The notes under the pieces are model-generated. The model was given only the letters and a program-made list of their open reading frames with translations, searched no databases and had not been told where the DNA came from. Of a stretch of 64,000 nt of DNA, positions 1-8,838 are shown piece after piece (position 1 is the stretch's first letter; each line of letters opens with the position of its first letter). The stretch covers positions 1 through 64,000 of the forward strand of contig JAWUYY010000015.1 in the NCBI GenBank assembly GCA_034110565.1, in the 5' to 3' direction. This DNA comes from Bermanella sp034110565 (GTDB lineage Bacteria; Pseudomonadota; Gammaproteobacteria; Pseudomonadales; Oceanobacteraceae). A program made the position numbers and the translations under genes.

Positions 1-2
1 AC

Positions 3-1811
3 ATTAAGTTTGAAAGCCAAGAAGAGAAGCAAGCGGGTAATTTCCAAAAAATGGCCATGGCCATGGCCCGCGATATTCGTGTGATCTTAGTAAAACTGGC
101 TGATCGCTTACACAATATGCGTACCCTGGACTCCATGCCCCCAGAGAAAAAGCGCCGTATTGCCCGTGAAACCCTCGAAATTTATGCGCCAATCGCCAAT
201 CGACTGGGCATCAGTAACATTCGTATTGAGTTAGAAGATTTATGCTTTAACGCCAAACACCCTATGCGCAGCAACATGATTCGCAAAGCGGTTAAATCGG
301 CGAGGGGTAATCGCAGCGAGCTGGTGGATAAAATCAGCAAGGCGATAAAAAAGCGTTTAAAAGAAGAAGGGCTTGATGCCCGAGTCATTGGTCGCGAGAA
401 GCACCTTTACTCGATTTATCGAAAAATGAAGGAACAAAAAAAATCCTTCAAACAAATTATGGACGTGTATGGTTTCCGCCTTATTGTGGATAACGTAGAC
501 AGTTGTTACCGGGCCCTAGGCTTTATTCATAATCAGTACAAACCTGTGCCGGGTCGTTTTAAAGATTACATCGCCATTCCTAAATCCAACGGCTACCAAT
601 CTCTACACACATCAGTTGTAGGTTTGGGTGGTGTGCATATAGAAATCCAAATCCGTACCGAAGACATGGAAGCCATGGCCCATAACGGTATCGCTGCCCA
701 TTGGTTGTATAAAGATGACGATGGCGAAAGCAAAGGTAATAAGCGGGCACGTCAATGGGTACAAGGTTTATTAGAGCTGCAAAAACGCGCCGGTAATCCG
801 CAAGAATTCATCGAAAGCGTGAAAGTGGACTTATTCCCCGATGATATTTACATCTTCACGCCAAAAGGGCGCATTGTCGAAATGCCCAAAGAAAGTACCG
901 TGGTCGATTTTGCATACAGCGTGCATACCGATGTAGGTAATTCCTGTGTGGGCTGCCGTATTGATCATCAACTGGCACCACTTAGCACTAAATTAGTAAG
1001 TGGCCAAAGTGTTGAGATTATTACCGCCCCCGGCGCATCACCGAACCCTTCATGGCTTAATTTTGTGGTGACCTCTAAAGCACGCAGTAATATTCGCCAT
1101 TATTTGAAAAATCAAAAACAAGATGAATCGGTTTCATTGGGACGCCGCTTACTGGCCAGTGCTCTAAGCATGTTTCATTTGAGTCTTGATGAAGTAGGTG
1201 ACGTTCATCTAGGGCAGTTATTAAAAGAATTTAACGTTAAGCACATCGATACGCTACTCGAAGAAATTGGCTTAGGGTCACGGCAGCCTCAGGCCATTGC
1301 ACGTCGCCTTGCTGTATTTGTATTGGGCAAAGAGGACGGTGTGAGCTCCATTAGTAGCGAAGGTGTTTTCAGTATTAATGGTAAAGAAGGTGGTGTTGTT
1401 AGCTACGCGAAGTGCTGTAGCCCGATTCCAGGTGATCAGATTGTTGGTTATTCAAGCTCCGGTCGCGGCTTAGTGGTACACACCAATACCTGTAAAAATA
1501 TGTTAGAACTGATTGATCAAAGCGATAAATGTTTACCATTAATTTGGGATGACAAAATCAAAGAAGATTTTTCTGTGACCTTACGTGCTTGGGTTGAAAA
1601 TGGACGCGGTCTTGTTGCCCAGTTAGCGTTAGCGGTAACTGAAGCAGATGGTAATCTAGAGCAAATCAGCGTTGAAGATCAAAATGCTAAGTTAAGCGTT
1701 ATGAGTTTACGCATCGGTGTGAACGGACGTAAACACCTTGCCGATGTCATGCGTAAACTTCGTAAGAATAAAGCAGTGAATAAAATCACCCGTCTTAAAA
1801 ACGCGGGTTAA
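3..1811 (+). CDS. spoT: Bifunctional (p)ppGpp synthetase/hydrolase SpoT, 5' end missing
   Basis: The frame is open to the left edge, so the start of this gene lies outside the window; about 100 or more N-terminal residues are missing. SpoT makes and degrades (p)ppGpp in the cytoplasm and sets the stringent response. Visible parts, in order: the end of the HD hydrolase domain with KLADRLHNMRTL (about 93-128), the synthetase domain with GRFKDYIAIPKSNGYQSLHT (about 550-610), a TGS domain starting near PDDIYIFTPKGR (about 838), a conserved AKCCSPIPGD (about 1411) and a C-terminal ACT domain (about 1570-1800). The intact KLADRLHNMR and strong similarity to E. coli SpoT argue for SpoT rather than RelA, whose hydrolase is degenerate. 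A terminator follows directly. Confidence 0.96.
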   Translation: MKFESQEEKQAGNFQKMAMAMARDIRVILVKLADRLHNMRTLDSMPPEKKRRIARETLEIYAPIANRLGISNIRIELEDLCFNAKHPMRSNMIRKAVKSARGNRSELVDKISKAIKKRLKEEGLDARVIGREKHLYSIYRKMKEQKKSFKQIMDVYGFRLIVDNVDSCYRALGFIHNQYKPVPGRFKDYIAIPKSNGYQSLHTSVVGLGGVHIEIQIRTEDMEAMAHNGIAAHWLYKDDDGESKGNKRARQWVQGLLELQKRAGNPQEFIESVKVDLFPDDIYIFTPKGRIVEMPKESTVVDFAYSVHTDVGNSCVGCRIDHQLAPLSTKLVSGQSVEIITAPGASPNPSWLNFVVTSKARSNIRHYLKNQKQDESVSLGRRLLASALSMFHLSLDEVGDVHLGQLLKEFNVKHIDTLLEEIGLGSRQPQAIARRLAVFVLGKEDGVSSISSEGVFSINGKEGGVVSYAKCCSPIPGDQIVGYSSSGRGLVVHTNTCKNMLELIDQSDKCLPLIWDDKIKEDFSVTLRAWVENGRGLVAQLALAVTEADGNLEQISVEDQNAKLSVMSLRIGVNGRKHLADVMRKLRKNKAVNKITRLKNAG

Positions 1812-1840
1812 TTAAGCCTGTTGCCTCGCTATAAAAAATT

Positions 1841-1873
1841 AAGCCCATATGTGTTTTCACATGTGGGTTTTTG
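1841..1873 (+). terminator. Intrinsic terminator after spoT
   Basis: The arms AGCCCATATGTG and CACATGTGGG pair with one wobble around a TTTT loop, and the right arm runs into TTTTT. It lies 30 bases after the spoT stop and separates spoT from ridA. Confidence 0.8.
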
Positions 1874-1920
1874 CTAATTAGACGAATCAAACTTAAATAA
1901 TAATACTTTAAGGAATGAAT

Positions 1921-2301
1921 ATGAAAGAAATCATCAATACAAATAAAGCCCCACAGGCCATTGGTACTTACTCACAAGCCGTAAAAGTGGGTAAAACCGT
2001 TTATCTTTCTGGTCAAATTCCATTGGTACCTGAAACCATGGAAATGATCGAAGGCACGTTTGAAGATAATGTACGTCGTGTATTTGATAACTTAACCGCA
2101 GTGTGTGAAGCGGCTGGTGGCTCTTTACAAGACATCGCTAAGCTCAACATCTTTTTAACAGACCTTGGTAACTTCGCTAAAGTGAATGCCATTATGGCGG
2201 AATACTTTGAACAACCTTACCCAGCCCGTGCTGCCATTGGTATTGCTTCTTTGCCTAAAGATGCGGAAGTGGAAATGGATGGTGTGTTAGAGCTGCCTTG
2301 A
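1921..2301 (+). CDS. ridA: RidA family reactive intermediate deaminase
   Basis: This is a 126-residue protein of the RidA/YjgF/UK114 family. RidA hydrolyses reactive enamine/imine intermediates released by PLP enzymes such as threonine dehydratase, as a cytoplasmic trimer. Family marks are the N-terminal KAPQAIGTYSQAV, YLSGQIPL, and the C-terminal ARAAIGIASLPKDAEVEMD containing the arginine that binds the substrate carboxylate. An ATG at 1915 is in frame, but AAGGA at 1910-1914 abuts it, whereas it sits six bases before the ATG at 1921; starting there also gives the usual family N-terminus MKEII. spoT followed by ridA is a common gammaproteobacterial order. Confidence 0.93.
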   Translation: MKEIINTNKAPQAIGTYSQAVKVGKTVYLSGQIPLVPETMEMIEGTFEDNVRRVFDNLTAVCEAAGGSLQDIAKLNIFLTDLGNFAKVNAIMAEYFEQPYPARAAIGIASLPKDAEVEMDGVLELP

Positions 2302-2369
2302 TTTGTGTATTTTAATATTAATTTTAACTCAACTGTTTTAATAAATTCATAACCTGAAATGGAATTCTC

Positions 2370-2900
2370 ATGAAAAAATCCCTATTTGTTTCTCTAGTTG
2401 CTAGTACTTTAGTTACTGGTTGTGCAACTCCAATTAGCAATAATACGTTATTAGAAAATGAAGAATCTATAATAATGTTATGTAAGGCTGGGGCTCCATT
2501 TATTTTGACTCAGCAAGTGCAGATTTCTCCTGAAGCGGTTATTGTAAAATCATTACCGGTGCCAAGAGGTGAAAAATGTGCATTAATAAAAGATTATGAC
2601 CCAGAGGTCTTAATAACAAATATCTCTACAAATAAAGGGGATAAAGATAGGGCAAGAGTTGATGTATATAAATCACAATTATTGCCTGGTAATTTAATTA
2701 ATGAAAAGCAAAAAGGCTATAAGGTTAAATTAGAGCCTAATGCAATTAATTATATTGGGCATGTTAATTTTGATAGTTTTGATGGTAAGAATGCACAAGC
2801 CTCATTCTTGGATGATGCTGAAAGTGCTAAAAACTACCTTAGAGAAAAAGGAATTAATAAATTCCCATTTGTTAAATCACTACCTATGAATAATGAATAG
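2370..2900 (+). CDS. Predicted lipoprotein of unknown function
   Basis: I do not recognise this 176-residue protein. Its N-terminus MKKSLFVSLVASTLVTGCAT is a lipoprotein signal peptide with lipobox LVTGC, so Cys18 should be lipidated and the protein held at the inner or outer membrane. The rest is hydrophilic with no membrane segment and few cysteines. The gene is clearly more AT-rich than its neighbours, with many AAT, ATA and TTA codons, which could mean recent acquisition or weak codon selection. It has its own terminator just downstream and sits between ridA and the convergent argH. Confidence 0.7.
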   Translation: MKKSLFVSLVASTLVTGCATPISNNTLLENEESIIMLCKAGAPFILTQQVQISPEAVIVKSLPVPRGEKCALIKDYDPEVLITNISTNKGDKDRARVDVYKSQLLPGNLINEKQKGYKVKLEPNAINYIGHVNFDSFDGKNAQASFLDDAESAKNYLREKGINKFPFVKSLPMNNE

Positions 2901-2908
2901 GATTAATA

Positions 2909-2942
2909 AACCCCCGCTTATGATGACATAAGCGGGTTTTTT
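2909..2942. terminator. Terminator between the lipoprotein gene and argH
   Basis: The perfect arms CCCGCTTATG and CATAAGCGGG are followed on the plus strand by TTTTTT. It lies nine bases after the lipoprotein stop. On the minus strand the hairpin is followed by TTTATT, so it may also serve argH less efficiently. Confidence 0.8.
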
Positions 2943-2961
2943 GCTCTTGTATCTCTAGATT

Positions 2962-4353
2962 TTAACGCTTCGCAATTTTATCAGCCGCACGCTTAGCCGC
3001 CGCACGCACTTGATTCGGCGCAGTACCACCCAAGTGATCACGGGCGGCAACCGAACCTTCAAGTGTTAATACTTCAAACACGTCGTCGGTAATCATGTCG
3101 CCAAACTGTTGTAATTCTTCAAGTGACATTTCACCTAAATCTTTACCAGTCTTCACGCCGTAACCTACAGCGCTGCCCACGATTTCGTGAGAGTCGCGGA
3201 AGGCCACGCCTTTGCGTACAAGGTAGTCGGCTAAGTCAGTGGCGGTTGAGAATCCACGTAGCGCCGCTTCGCGCATTACTTCTTTTTTGGCAACCACAAA
3301 CGGAATCATGTCAGCGAAGGCGCGTAAGCTGCCGCCTACGTTGTCGATGGTATCGAACAAGGGCTCTTTGTCTTCTTGGTTGTCTTTGTTGTAGGCCAAT
3401 GGCTGTGACTTCATTAGGGTCAACAAACTCATTAGGTGACCAAAGATACGGCCCGCTTTACCACGGACTAATTCTGGTACGTCCGGGTTTTTCTTTTGCG
3501 GCATGATCGATGAACCAGTACAAAAACGGTCTGGTAAATCAATGAAGTTAAATTGTGCACTGGCCCAAAGAACCAATTCTTCACTGAAGCGGCTTAAGTG
3601 CTTCATGATGGTGGCACAAGCGGCAGTGAATTCGATGGCGAAGTCACGATCCGAAACGCTGTCTAGGCTGTTTTCGGTTGGGGCATCAAAACCTAATAGC
3701 TCGGCTGTCATGTGACGGTCGATTGGGTAGGTGGTACCAGCAAGTGCGGCTGCGCCTAGTGGCATTACGTTGGTACGCTTACGGCAATCTTGTAGGCGAG
3801 CAAAGTCACGCTCCAGCATTTCGTTCCAAGCTAATAGGTGATGACCAAAGGTGACTGGTTGCGCGGTTTGTAAATGGGTGAAGCCAGGCATGATGGTATC
3901 GGCTTCTTTGGTAGCTAATTCAATTAGACCGGCTTGTAGGCGAGTCACTTCGCTAGACATGTGATCAATTTCACTGCGAAGATATAAGCGAATATCGGTA
4001 GCTACCTGGTCGTTACGAGAACGGCCAGTGTGTAATTTTTTACCGGTAATGCCGATTTTGGCTGTCAGCGCGGCTTCGATGTTCATGTGAACATCTTCAA
4101 GGGCGATGCTCCATTCAAAGTTGCCGGCTTCGATATCGGCTTTGATTTCACCTAGACCTTTGATGATGTCATCGCGTTCAGCGTCGGTTAATACGCCAAT
4201 TTTGGCTAGCATGGTGGCGTGGGCCACAGAGCCTTGGATATCTTGGGCGTACATGCGTTGATCAAATTCAACGGATGCCGTAAAGCGTTGTACGAAGGCG
4301 TCAGTGGCTTCAGAAAAACGGCCACCCCATGCGGAGTTAGTTTGCTGGCTCAT
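2962..4353 (-). CDS. argH: Argininosuccinate lyase
   Basis: ArgH splits argininosuccinate into arginine and fumarate, the last step of arginine synthesis in the cytoplasm. The 463-residue length matches the family. The fumarase/aspartase superfamily signature GSSIMPQKKNPD, with its catalytic loop serine, lies near 3481-3516, and TGRSRNDQVATD near 3993-4030. The gene is transcribed divergently from algZ-algR, the same argH/algZ/algR arrangement as in Pseudomonas. A TATAAT-type -10 box on the minus strand lies about 60 bases upstream. No damage is seen. Confidence 0.97.
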   Translation of the reverse strand: MSQQTNSAWGGRFSEATDAFVQRFTASVEFDQRMYAQDIQGSVAHATMLAKIGVLTDAERDDIIKGLGEIKADIEAGNFEWSIALEDVHMNIEAALTAKIGITGKKLHTGRSRNDQVATDIRLYLRSEIDHMSSEVTRLQAGLIELATKEADTIMPGFTHLQTAQPVTFGHHLLAWNEMLERDFARLQDCRKRTNVMPLGAAALAGTTYPIDRHMTAELLGFDAPTENSLDSVSDRDFAIEFTAACATIMKHLSRFSEELVLWASAQFNFIDLPDRFCTGSSIMPQKKNPDVPELVRGKAGRIFGHLMSLLTLMKSQPLAYNKDNQEDKEPLFDTIDNVGGSLRAFADMIPFVVAKKEVMREAALRGFSTATDLADYLVRKGVAFRDSHEIVGSAVGYGVKTGKDLGEMSLEELQQFGDMITDDVFEVLTLEGSVAARDHLGGTAPNQVRAAAKRAADKIAKR

Positions 4354-4412
4354 AATATTCTCACTTTTGCTCAGGCAAGCTGAGGACGGCTAAATGGGTA
4401 AAAATTGGGCAT

Positions 4413-4440
4413 ATTATACAGGATATGTGGTTGATCAACA
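4413..4440 (-). promoter_or_regulatory. Candidate argH promoter
   Basis: On the minus strand TATAAT occupies 4418-4413, with TGTTGA at 4440-4435 sixteen bases upstream. The -10 box is perfect and the -35 is a partial match. It lies about 60 bases upstream of the argH start. This is a prediction from motif match only. Confidence 0.45.
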
Positions 4441-4554
4441 CATAGCACGGAGCTTAGGAGACCACTTATCTGCGAATCTGCCCTCTCAAGCTGAATAGGC
4501 TTGAGCCTAAGCCTTTAATGGGACAGACTTTAAGCATAATAAGAAGGATTCACC

Positions 4555-5601
4555 GTGGCCTCATCTAAACAACTCATTCATGCGAAAGAACTTATACCGG
4601 ACTTATGCCAAGTACGGGCGGTTTTATGGATGATTCTATTTAGCCAAGCGTTAGTGATTGTGCTGATATTATTATCCAGTGGCGCACAAGATTTTAGCTG
4701 GGAGCAATTTGGCTTACTGTCATTTTATGTGCAGTGGGTTGTGTTGGTCAGTGCAGCTTGCTTATGTCGCTTACGTTTATATATGCCTGCCCTGAGTTTA
4801 AATCAATTAACGGCCATTAGCTTTGTGTTGATCCAATTGATTAACATATTGATCAGTGTGATTACTATGTATGGCATGAACGAACTGTTGTTTGAAAGCT
4901 ATGGTCAGGATTGGATTATACGTAACCAGTTGATCAGTGCTATTTTAGCGGCATTGCTACTGCATTATTTTTATATTCAAATGCAAAGCCGATTACATGC
5001 ACGCAGCGAATTACAGTCACGGATGCAAGCACTGCAAAGCCGTATTCGTCCTCACTTTTTATTCAATAGCATGAATATTATTGCCAGCTTGATTCATGTT
5101 GATCCAAATAAAGCCGAACAGGCGGTTGAAGATTTAAGTGAATTATTCCGTGCCAGTTTAAAAATGGCTGGAACACAAACCACATTACAACAAGAAATTG
5201 AGCTGTGTAAAAAATACGTTAATATTGAGCAGCTAAGATTGGGTGAGCGCTTAAATGTGCATTGGAACATTAACGCACCAGAACAATCCAGTATTCCATT
5301 GTTGACGTTACAACCCTTGATTGAAAATGCCATTTACCATGGCATTGCCCCAAGTGAGCAGGGCGGGGTTGTGGACATTAATATTTATAAAATTGATGCC
5401 GTCATGCATATAAAAGTAAGCAATCCACTTTGTCATTCACAACAGACGCGCCATGAAGGTGGTAATCAAATGGCGTTAGAAAACATCCAGCATCGGCTGC
5501 AAGCTTTATATGGACGAGATGCGAGCAGTACCACAGAACAAAACGAGAAAACCTTTACCATACATTTGCAATACCAACCTAACGCGCACAAAGAATCATG
5601 A
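4555..5601 (+). CDS. algZ: LytS-type sensor histidine kinase, AlgZ/FimS-like
   Basis: This is a membrane sensor kinase of 348 residues. Four hydrophobic segments lie at about residues 22-41, 54-73, 84-104 and 124-142, followed by the His_kinase domain typical of the LytS/AlgZ group. Its box RPHFLFNSMN places the phospho-accepting His at 167. The ATP-binding domain has PLIENAIYHGI with the N-box asparagine near 258. In Pseudomonas AlgZ (FimS) works with AlgR to control alginate and type IV pili. The gene starts at GTG, six bases after AAGGA at 4544-4548. It overlaps the downstream regulator gene by four bases and lies divergent from argH, which supports the assignment. Confidence 0.88.
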   Translation: MASSKQLIHAKELIPDLCQVRAVLWMILFSQALVIVLILLSSGAQDFSWEQFGLLSFYVQWVVLVSAACLCRLRLYMPALSLNQLTAISFVLIQLINILISVITMYGMNELLFESYGQDWIIRNQLISAILAALLLHYFYIQMQSRLHARSELQSRMQALQSRIRPHFLFNSMNIIASLIHVDPNKAEQAVEDLSELFRASLKMAGTQTTLQQEIELCKKYVNIEQLRLGERLNVHWNINAPEQSSIPLLTLQPLIENAIYHGIAPSEQGGVVDINIYKIDAVMHIKVSNPLCHSQQTRHEGGNQMALENIQHRLQALYGRDASSTTEQNEKTFTIHLQYQPNAHKES

Positions 5602-6320
5602 ATGTATTAATTGTTGATGACGAAGAACTCGCCCGCAGCCGTTTACAGCGCTTTGTTGAGACGACAGAACTGGGCCGTGTAATCGCCGTAGCGAGTAATG
5701 GTAAGCAGGCTATTGAGGCTGTCGAAAAATACATGCCCGATGTTGTATTGATGGATATCCAAATGCCCACCATGGATGGCTTAGAAGCTGCACGTCATAT
5801 AGCACAGTTTGATACACCTCCCGCTATTGTCTTTTGCACAGCGTATGACGAATATGCGATTGAGGCATTTAATGTGCAAGCGGTAGGTTATCTATTAAAG
5901 CCGGTACGTTTAGACGATTTAAAAACTGCGTTCTCTCGCTTAAATAAAATTAATAAGGCTCAGGCGGTTTCTTTAAATGCTGAAAACAGTCGTACGCATA
6001 TTAGTGCTAAAACGCATCAAGGGTTAGAGTTGATTCCTATTGAACATGTTTTACTGTTTCGAGCTGAACAGAAATACATATCCGTCATTCATCAAAATGG
6101 CGAGGTATTGGTGGATGAACCACTAAAAGAACTAGAAGAAGAATTTGCCGATAAATTTATACGGGTTCATCGAAATTCTTTAGTGAGAAAAACAGTGATA
6201 GTCGGATTTGAAAAAATCGAAGATGGTAGTTTTTCATTGCGCTTAAATGGCCATGACGAGTTGGTGCCTATTTCACGCAGGCATGTGGCAGAGGTTAGAA
6301 AGTTAATTAAGATTTTGTGA
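5598..6320 (+). CDS. algR: LytTR response regulator, AlgR-like
   Basis: This is a 240-residue response regulator. The receiver domain (about 1-120) has the acidic pair D8/D9, phospho-accepting D53 in VVLMDIQMPTMDG, and K101 in LLKPVRLDD. A LytTR DNA-binding domain fills about residues 135-238. In Pseudomonas AlgR binds upstream of alginate, pilus and quorum genes; the targets in this organism are unknown. The start ATG overlaps the kinase stop (ATGA), so the two are translationally coupled. A strong bidirectional terminator follows. Confidence 0.9.
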   Translation: MNVLIVDDEELARSRLQRFVETTELGRVIAVASNGKQAIEAVEKYMPDVVLMDIQMPTMDGLEAARHIAQFDTPPAIVFCTAYDEYAIEAFNVQAVGYLLKPVRLDDLKTAFSRLNKINKAQAVSLNAENSRTHISAKTHQGLELIPIEHVLLFRAEQKYISVIHQNGEVLVDEPLKELEEEFADKFIRVHRNSLVRKTVIVGFEKIEDGSFSLRLNGHDELVPISRRHVAEVRKLIKIL

Positions 6321-6335
6321 GTGCTAAAATAGACA

Positions 6336-6368
6336 CAAAAAAGGCGAGCACTTGGCTCGCCTTTTTTG
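6336..6368. terminator. Bidirectional terminator between algR and hisF
   Basis: The perfect arms AAGGCGAGC and GCTCGCCTT surround the loop ACTTG, with A6 on the left and T6 on the right. It can therefore end transcripts from both algR (plus) and hisF (minus). Confidence 0.9.
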
Positions 6369-6384
6369 TATTCGTGTTATGCAA

Positions 6385-7158
6385 TTAAAGCCTGACTTCA
6401 ATGCCTTGTGTTTGCATGTGCTCTTTGGCTTCTTGCACGGTATGCTCACCAAAGTGGAAAATACTCGCTGCCAGTACTGCATCGGCTTTACCTAGTGTGA
6501 CGCCATCCGCTAAATGTTGCAGGTTACCCACACCACCAGATGCAATAACAGGTACGTTTACCGCTTCAGAAATGGCACGGGTCAGTTCAATATCAAATCC
6601 CGTTTTAACACCGTCTTTATCCATTGAGGTTAATAATACTTCACCTGCGCCGAATTCGGTCATTTTTACTGCCCACTCAATCGCATCGATACCGGTTGAC
6701 TTGCGCCCGCCGTGAGTAAAAATTTCCCACTTATTTTCTTCGCCGTCTTTACTGACTTTTTTAGCATCAATGGCAATCACAATACATTGGCTGCCAAATT
6801 TTTCCGCCGCCTGACGAACAAATTCTGGATTGGAAATAGCCGCGCTATTAATTGAGACTTTATCGGCACCGGCATTTAACATGTTGCGGATATCTTCGAT
6901 GGCGCGAATACCGCCGCCTACGGTTAACGGAATGAAAACTTGTTCAGCAATGGCTTGCACCATATGTATGGTGGTATCACGACCTTCGTGAGATGCAGTA
7001 ATATCTAAAAACGTAATTTCGTCCGCCCCTTGTTCGTCGTAGCGTTTGGCTACTTCAACAGGGTCGCCAGCGTCACGGATATCGACGAATTGGACGCCTT
7101 TAACAACGCGGCCGCCTTCGACATCTAAACAAGGTATGATTCGTTTTGCTAATCCCAT
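6385..7158 (-). CDS. hisF: Imidazole glycerol phosphate synthase cyclase subunit HisF
   Basis: HisF is the (beta/alpha)8-barrel cyclase that, with HisH, turns PRFAR plus glutamine-derived ammonia into IGP and AICAR. At 257 residues it has the normal length. The N-terminus AKRIIPCLDVEGGRVVKGVQF carries the first catalytic aspartate, and phosphate-binding motifs (PLTVGGGIR, PVIASGGVG) are present. It lies downstream of hisH but is separated from it by 134 bases instead of by hisA, which is unusual. Confidence 0.96.
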   Translation of the reverse strand: MGLAKRIIPCLDVEGGRVVKGVQFVDIRDAGDPVEVAKRYDEQGADEITFLDITASHEGRDTTIHMVQAIAEQVFIPLTVGGGIRAIEDIRNMLNAGADKVSINSAAISNPEFVRQAAEKFGSQCIVIAIDAKKVSKDGEENKWEIFTHGGRKSTGIDAIEWAVKMTEFGAGEVLLTSMDKDGVKTGFDIELTRAISEAVNVPVIASGGVGNLQHLADGVTLGKADAVLAASIFHFGEHTVQEAKEHMQTQGIEVRL

Positions 7159-7232
7159 GAGATTTCATCCTGCTTATTGAGGCTTGTCTAAACGGCGCTC
7201 AATATAGCTAATATATTCAAAAATGTTTATTC

Positions 7233-7272
7233 GTAGGATAGGTTGGCGAGGTGCGAGCGTAACCCATCCTAC
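7233..7272. repeat. REP-like palindrome in the hisH-hisF gap
   Basis: The arms GTAGGATAGGTT (7233-7244) and AACCCATCCTAC (7261-7272) pair with one mismatch around a 16-base GC-rich centre. The GTAGGATGGGTT...CCCATCCTAC type is a dispersed palindrome seen in many proteobacterial genomes. I see no second copy in this window. It occupies the place where hisA normally lies. Confidence 0.65.
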
Positions 7273-7292
7273 TTTACTGCGTTGCTAGCTTA

Positions 7293-7952
7293 CTAAGCTT
7301 GCCCATCCCAATCCAAAAAGTTCTCTAGCAACTGTAATCCGGCTGTGTGACTTTTTTCGGGGTGAAACTGCACGGCGAATACATTGTTTTGGCCAATGGC
7401 GGCGACAAAATCTTTACCATAATGGCCGCGGCCTTTTATGTGTGTTTCGTTTTCAGCGGTGACAAAATAGCTGTGTACAAAATAAAAACGACTGTTGTCT
7501 TCGATTTTGTGCCACATAGGGTGTGTGACTTGTTCAACTTGATTCCAACCCATGTGTGGTACTTTTAATTTTTCACCAGTTTGCGTTCCTTGGGTTTCAA
7601 TTAAATGGTTACCAAAGAACTGCACATTGCCGGGAAAATATTGCAAACACTCAACGCCACCATTTTCTTCGCTGTGGTCCATCAATGCTTGCATACCCAC
7701 ACAGATACCTAAAAGGGGTTTTGTTTTTGCGGCTTCAGCCACGACTTGATCAACACCTAGGCGTTTGATTTCACCCATGCAGTCGCGCATGGCGCCCACA
7801 CCAGGCAATACAACGTGGTCAGCTTTTAGGATGATTTCGGGATCACAAGTGACGATAACTTGAGTGTTATGGCTGACGTGTTCTAGTGCCTTGGATGCAC
7901 TGTGTAGATTGCCCATGCCATAGTCGATAACCGCACAAATCTTGCTCTTCAT
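7293..7952 (-). CDS. hisH: Imidazole glycerol phosphate synthase glutaminase subunit HisH
   Basis: HisH is the class I glutamine amidotransferase that feeds ammonia to HisF. The 219-residue protein has the oxyanion loop LPGVGAM, the nucleophile in LLGICVGMQAL and the His/Glu pair in AVQFHPEKSH, giving a complete catalytic triad. It is co-directional with hisB upstream, although a 133-base gap separates them, longer than usual for this operon. A complete HisH and HisF imply that the pathway is intact and that hisA is elsewhere. Confidence 0.96.
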   Translation of the reverse strand: MKSKICAVIDYGMGNLHSASKALEHVSHNTQVIVTCDPEIILKADHVVLPGVGAMRDCMGEIKRLGVDQVVAEAAKTKPLLGICVGMQALMDHSEENGGVECLQYFPGNVQFFGNHLIETQGTQTGEKLKVPHMGWNQVEQVTHPMWHKIEDNSRFYFVHSYFVTAENETHIKGRGHYGKDFVAAIGQNNVFAVQFHPEKSHTAGLQLLENFLDWDGQA

Positions 7953-8085
7953 TGGGATTGTTCTCGCTTTTGGGAGCTTGCCAATACTGCGTTACAAATT
8001 TTCTTGGCTTCGCCCAGTGCCAATTTTATATTCAGCCTGGGCGATCAATGAAATTTAAAAGATGTAAAAGCGTCTTTCGTGAAGA

Positions 8086-8679
8086 TTATAATGAACCCTT
8101 GGTAGAAGGGATCATACCTTCCATTCTTGGGTCGACTTCCATAGCCATGCGTAGTGCACGACCAAACGCTTTGAAAACCGTTTCAATCTGGTGATGGGCG
8201 TTATGACCTTTAAGGTTGTCTATGTGCAAAGTCACGCCAGCGTGATTGACAAAGCCCTGAAAGAATTCATAAAACAACTCTGTATCAAAACCACCTACGC
8301 TGCCGCGAGTAAATGGAATGCTATATTCCAAACCTGGGCGACCAGAGAAGTCGATGACGACACGGCTAAGGGCTTCGTCTAAAGGCACATAAGCGTGACC
8401 ATAGCGGCGTACGCCTTTTTTGTCGCCTATTGCTTTTGCAAATGCTTGGCCAAGGGTAATACCTGTGTCTTCGGCACTGTGGTGATCATCAATGTGGTTA
8501 TCCCCTTTGCAGACAATATCCAAATCAACGAGGCCATGACGGGCAATTTGATCAAGCATGTGCTCAAGAAAAGGCATGCCAGTATCAAATTGAGTCTTGC
8601 CTGTGCCATCTAAGTTCACAGAGACTTTGATTTGGGTTTCTGAGGTATTGCGTTCAACCGACGCCGTACGCTGAGCCAT
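8086..8679 (-). CDS. hisB: Imidazoleglycerol-phosphate dehydratase HisB
   Basis: HisB dehydrates imidazole glycerol phosphate to imidazole acetol phosphate. This is the monofunctional form, 197 residues long, without the N-terminal histidinol-phosphatase domain of E. coli HisB. Mn-binding motifs are seen as DDHHSAED and as the later HNAHHQIE. It is the first gene of the leftward his group hisB-hisH-hisF. The start ATG at 8679 is followed by AQRTASVERNT, typical of the family. Confidence 0.96.
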   Translation of the reverse strand: MAQRTASVERNTSETQIKVSVNLDGTGKTQFDTGMPFLEHMLDQIARHGLVDLDIVCKGDNHIDDHHSAEDTGITLGQAFAKAIGDKKGVRRYGHAYVPLDEALSRVVIDFSGRPGLEYSIPFTRGSVGGFDTELFYEFFQGFVNHAGVTLHIDNLKGHNAHHQIETVFKAFGRALRMAMEVDPRMEGMIPSTKGSL

Positions 8680-8838
8680 GGTCTAAATCCAAAAGGTAAA
8701 TAAAAAAGCCAGTATACCTTAAAGAATGCAGTGTGGTTAGAGTTGCTGTGTTGAAAGAGTGTGCTCAGTACTATGGCGGCACAAGTGAATCCTAGCTAGA
8801 ATAGCGCCCTTCATATTCCTTAGTAGTGGAAAGAGAAA

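Noticed and set aside
4485..4505. Inverted repeat CTCAAGC...GCTTGAG upstream of algZ as a terminator or operator
   Set aside because: The arms are only seven bases and there is no T-run or known site; too weak to list as a feature.
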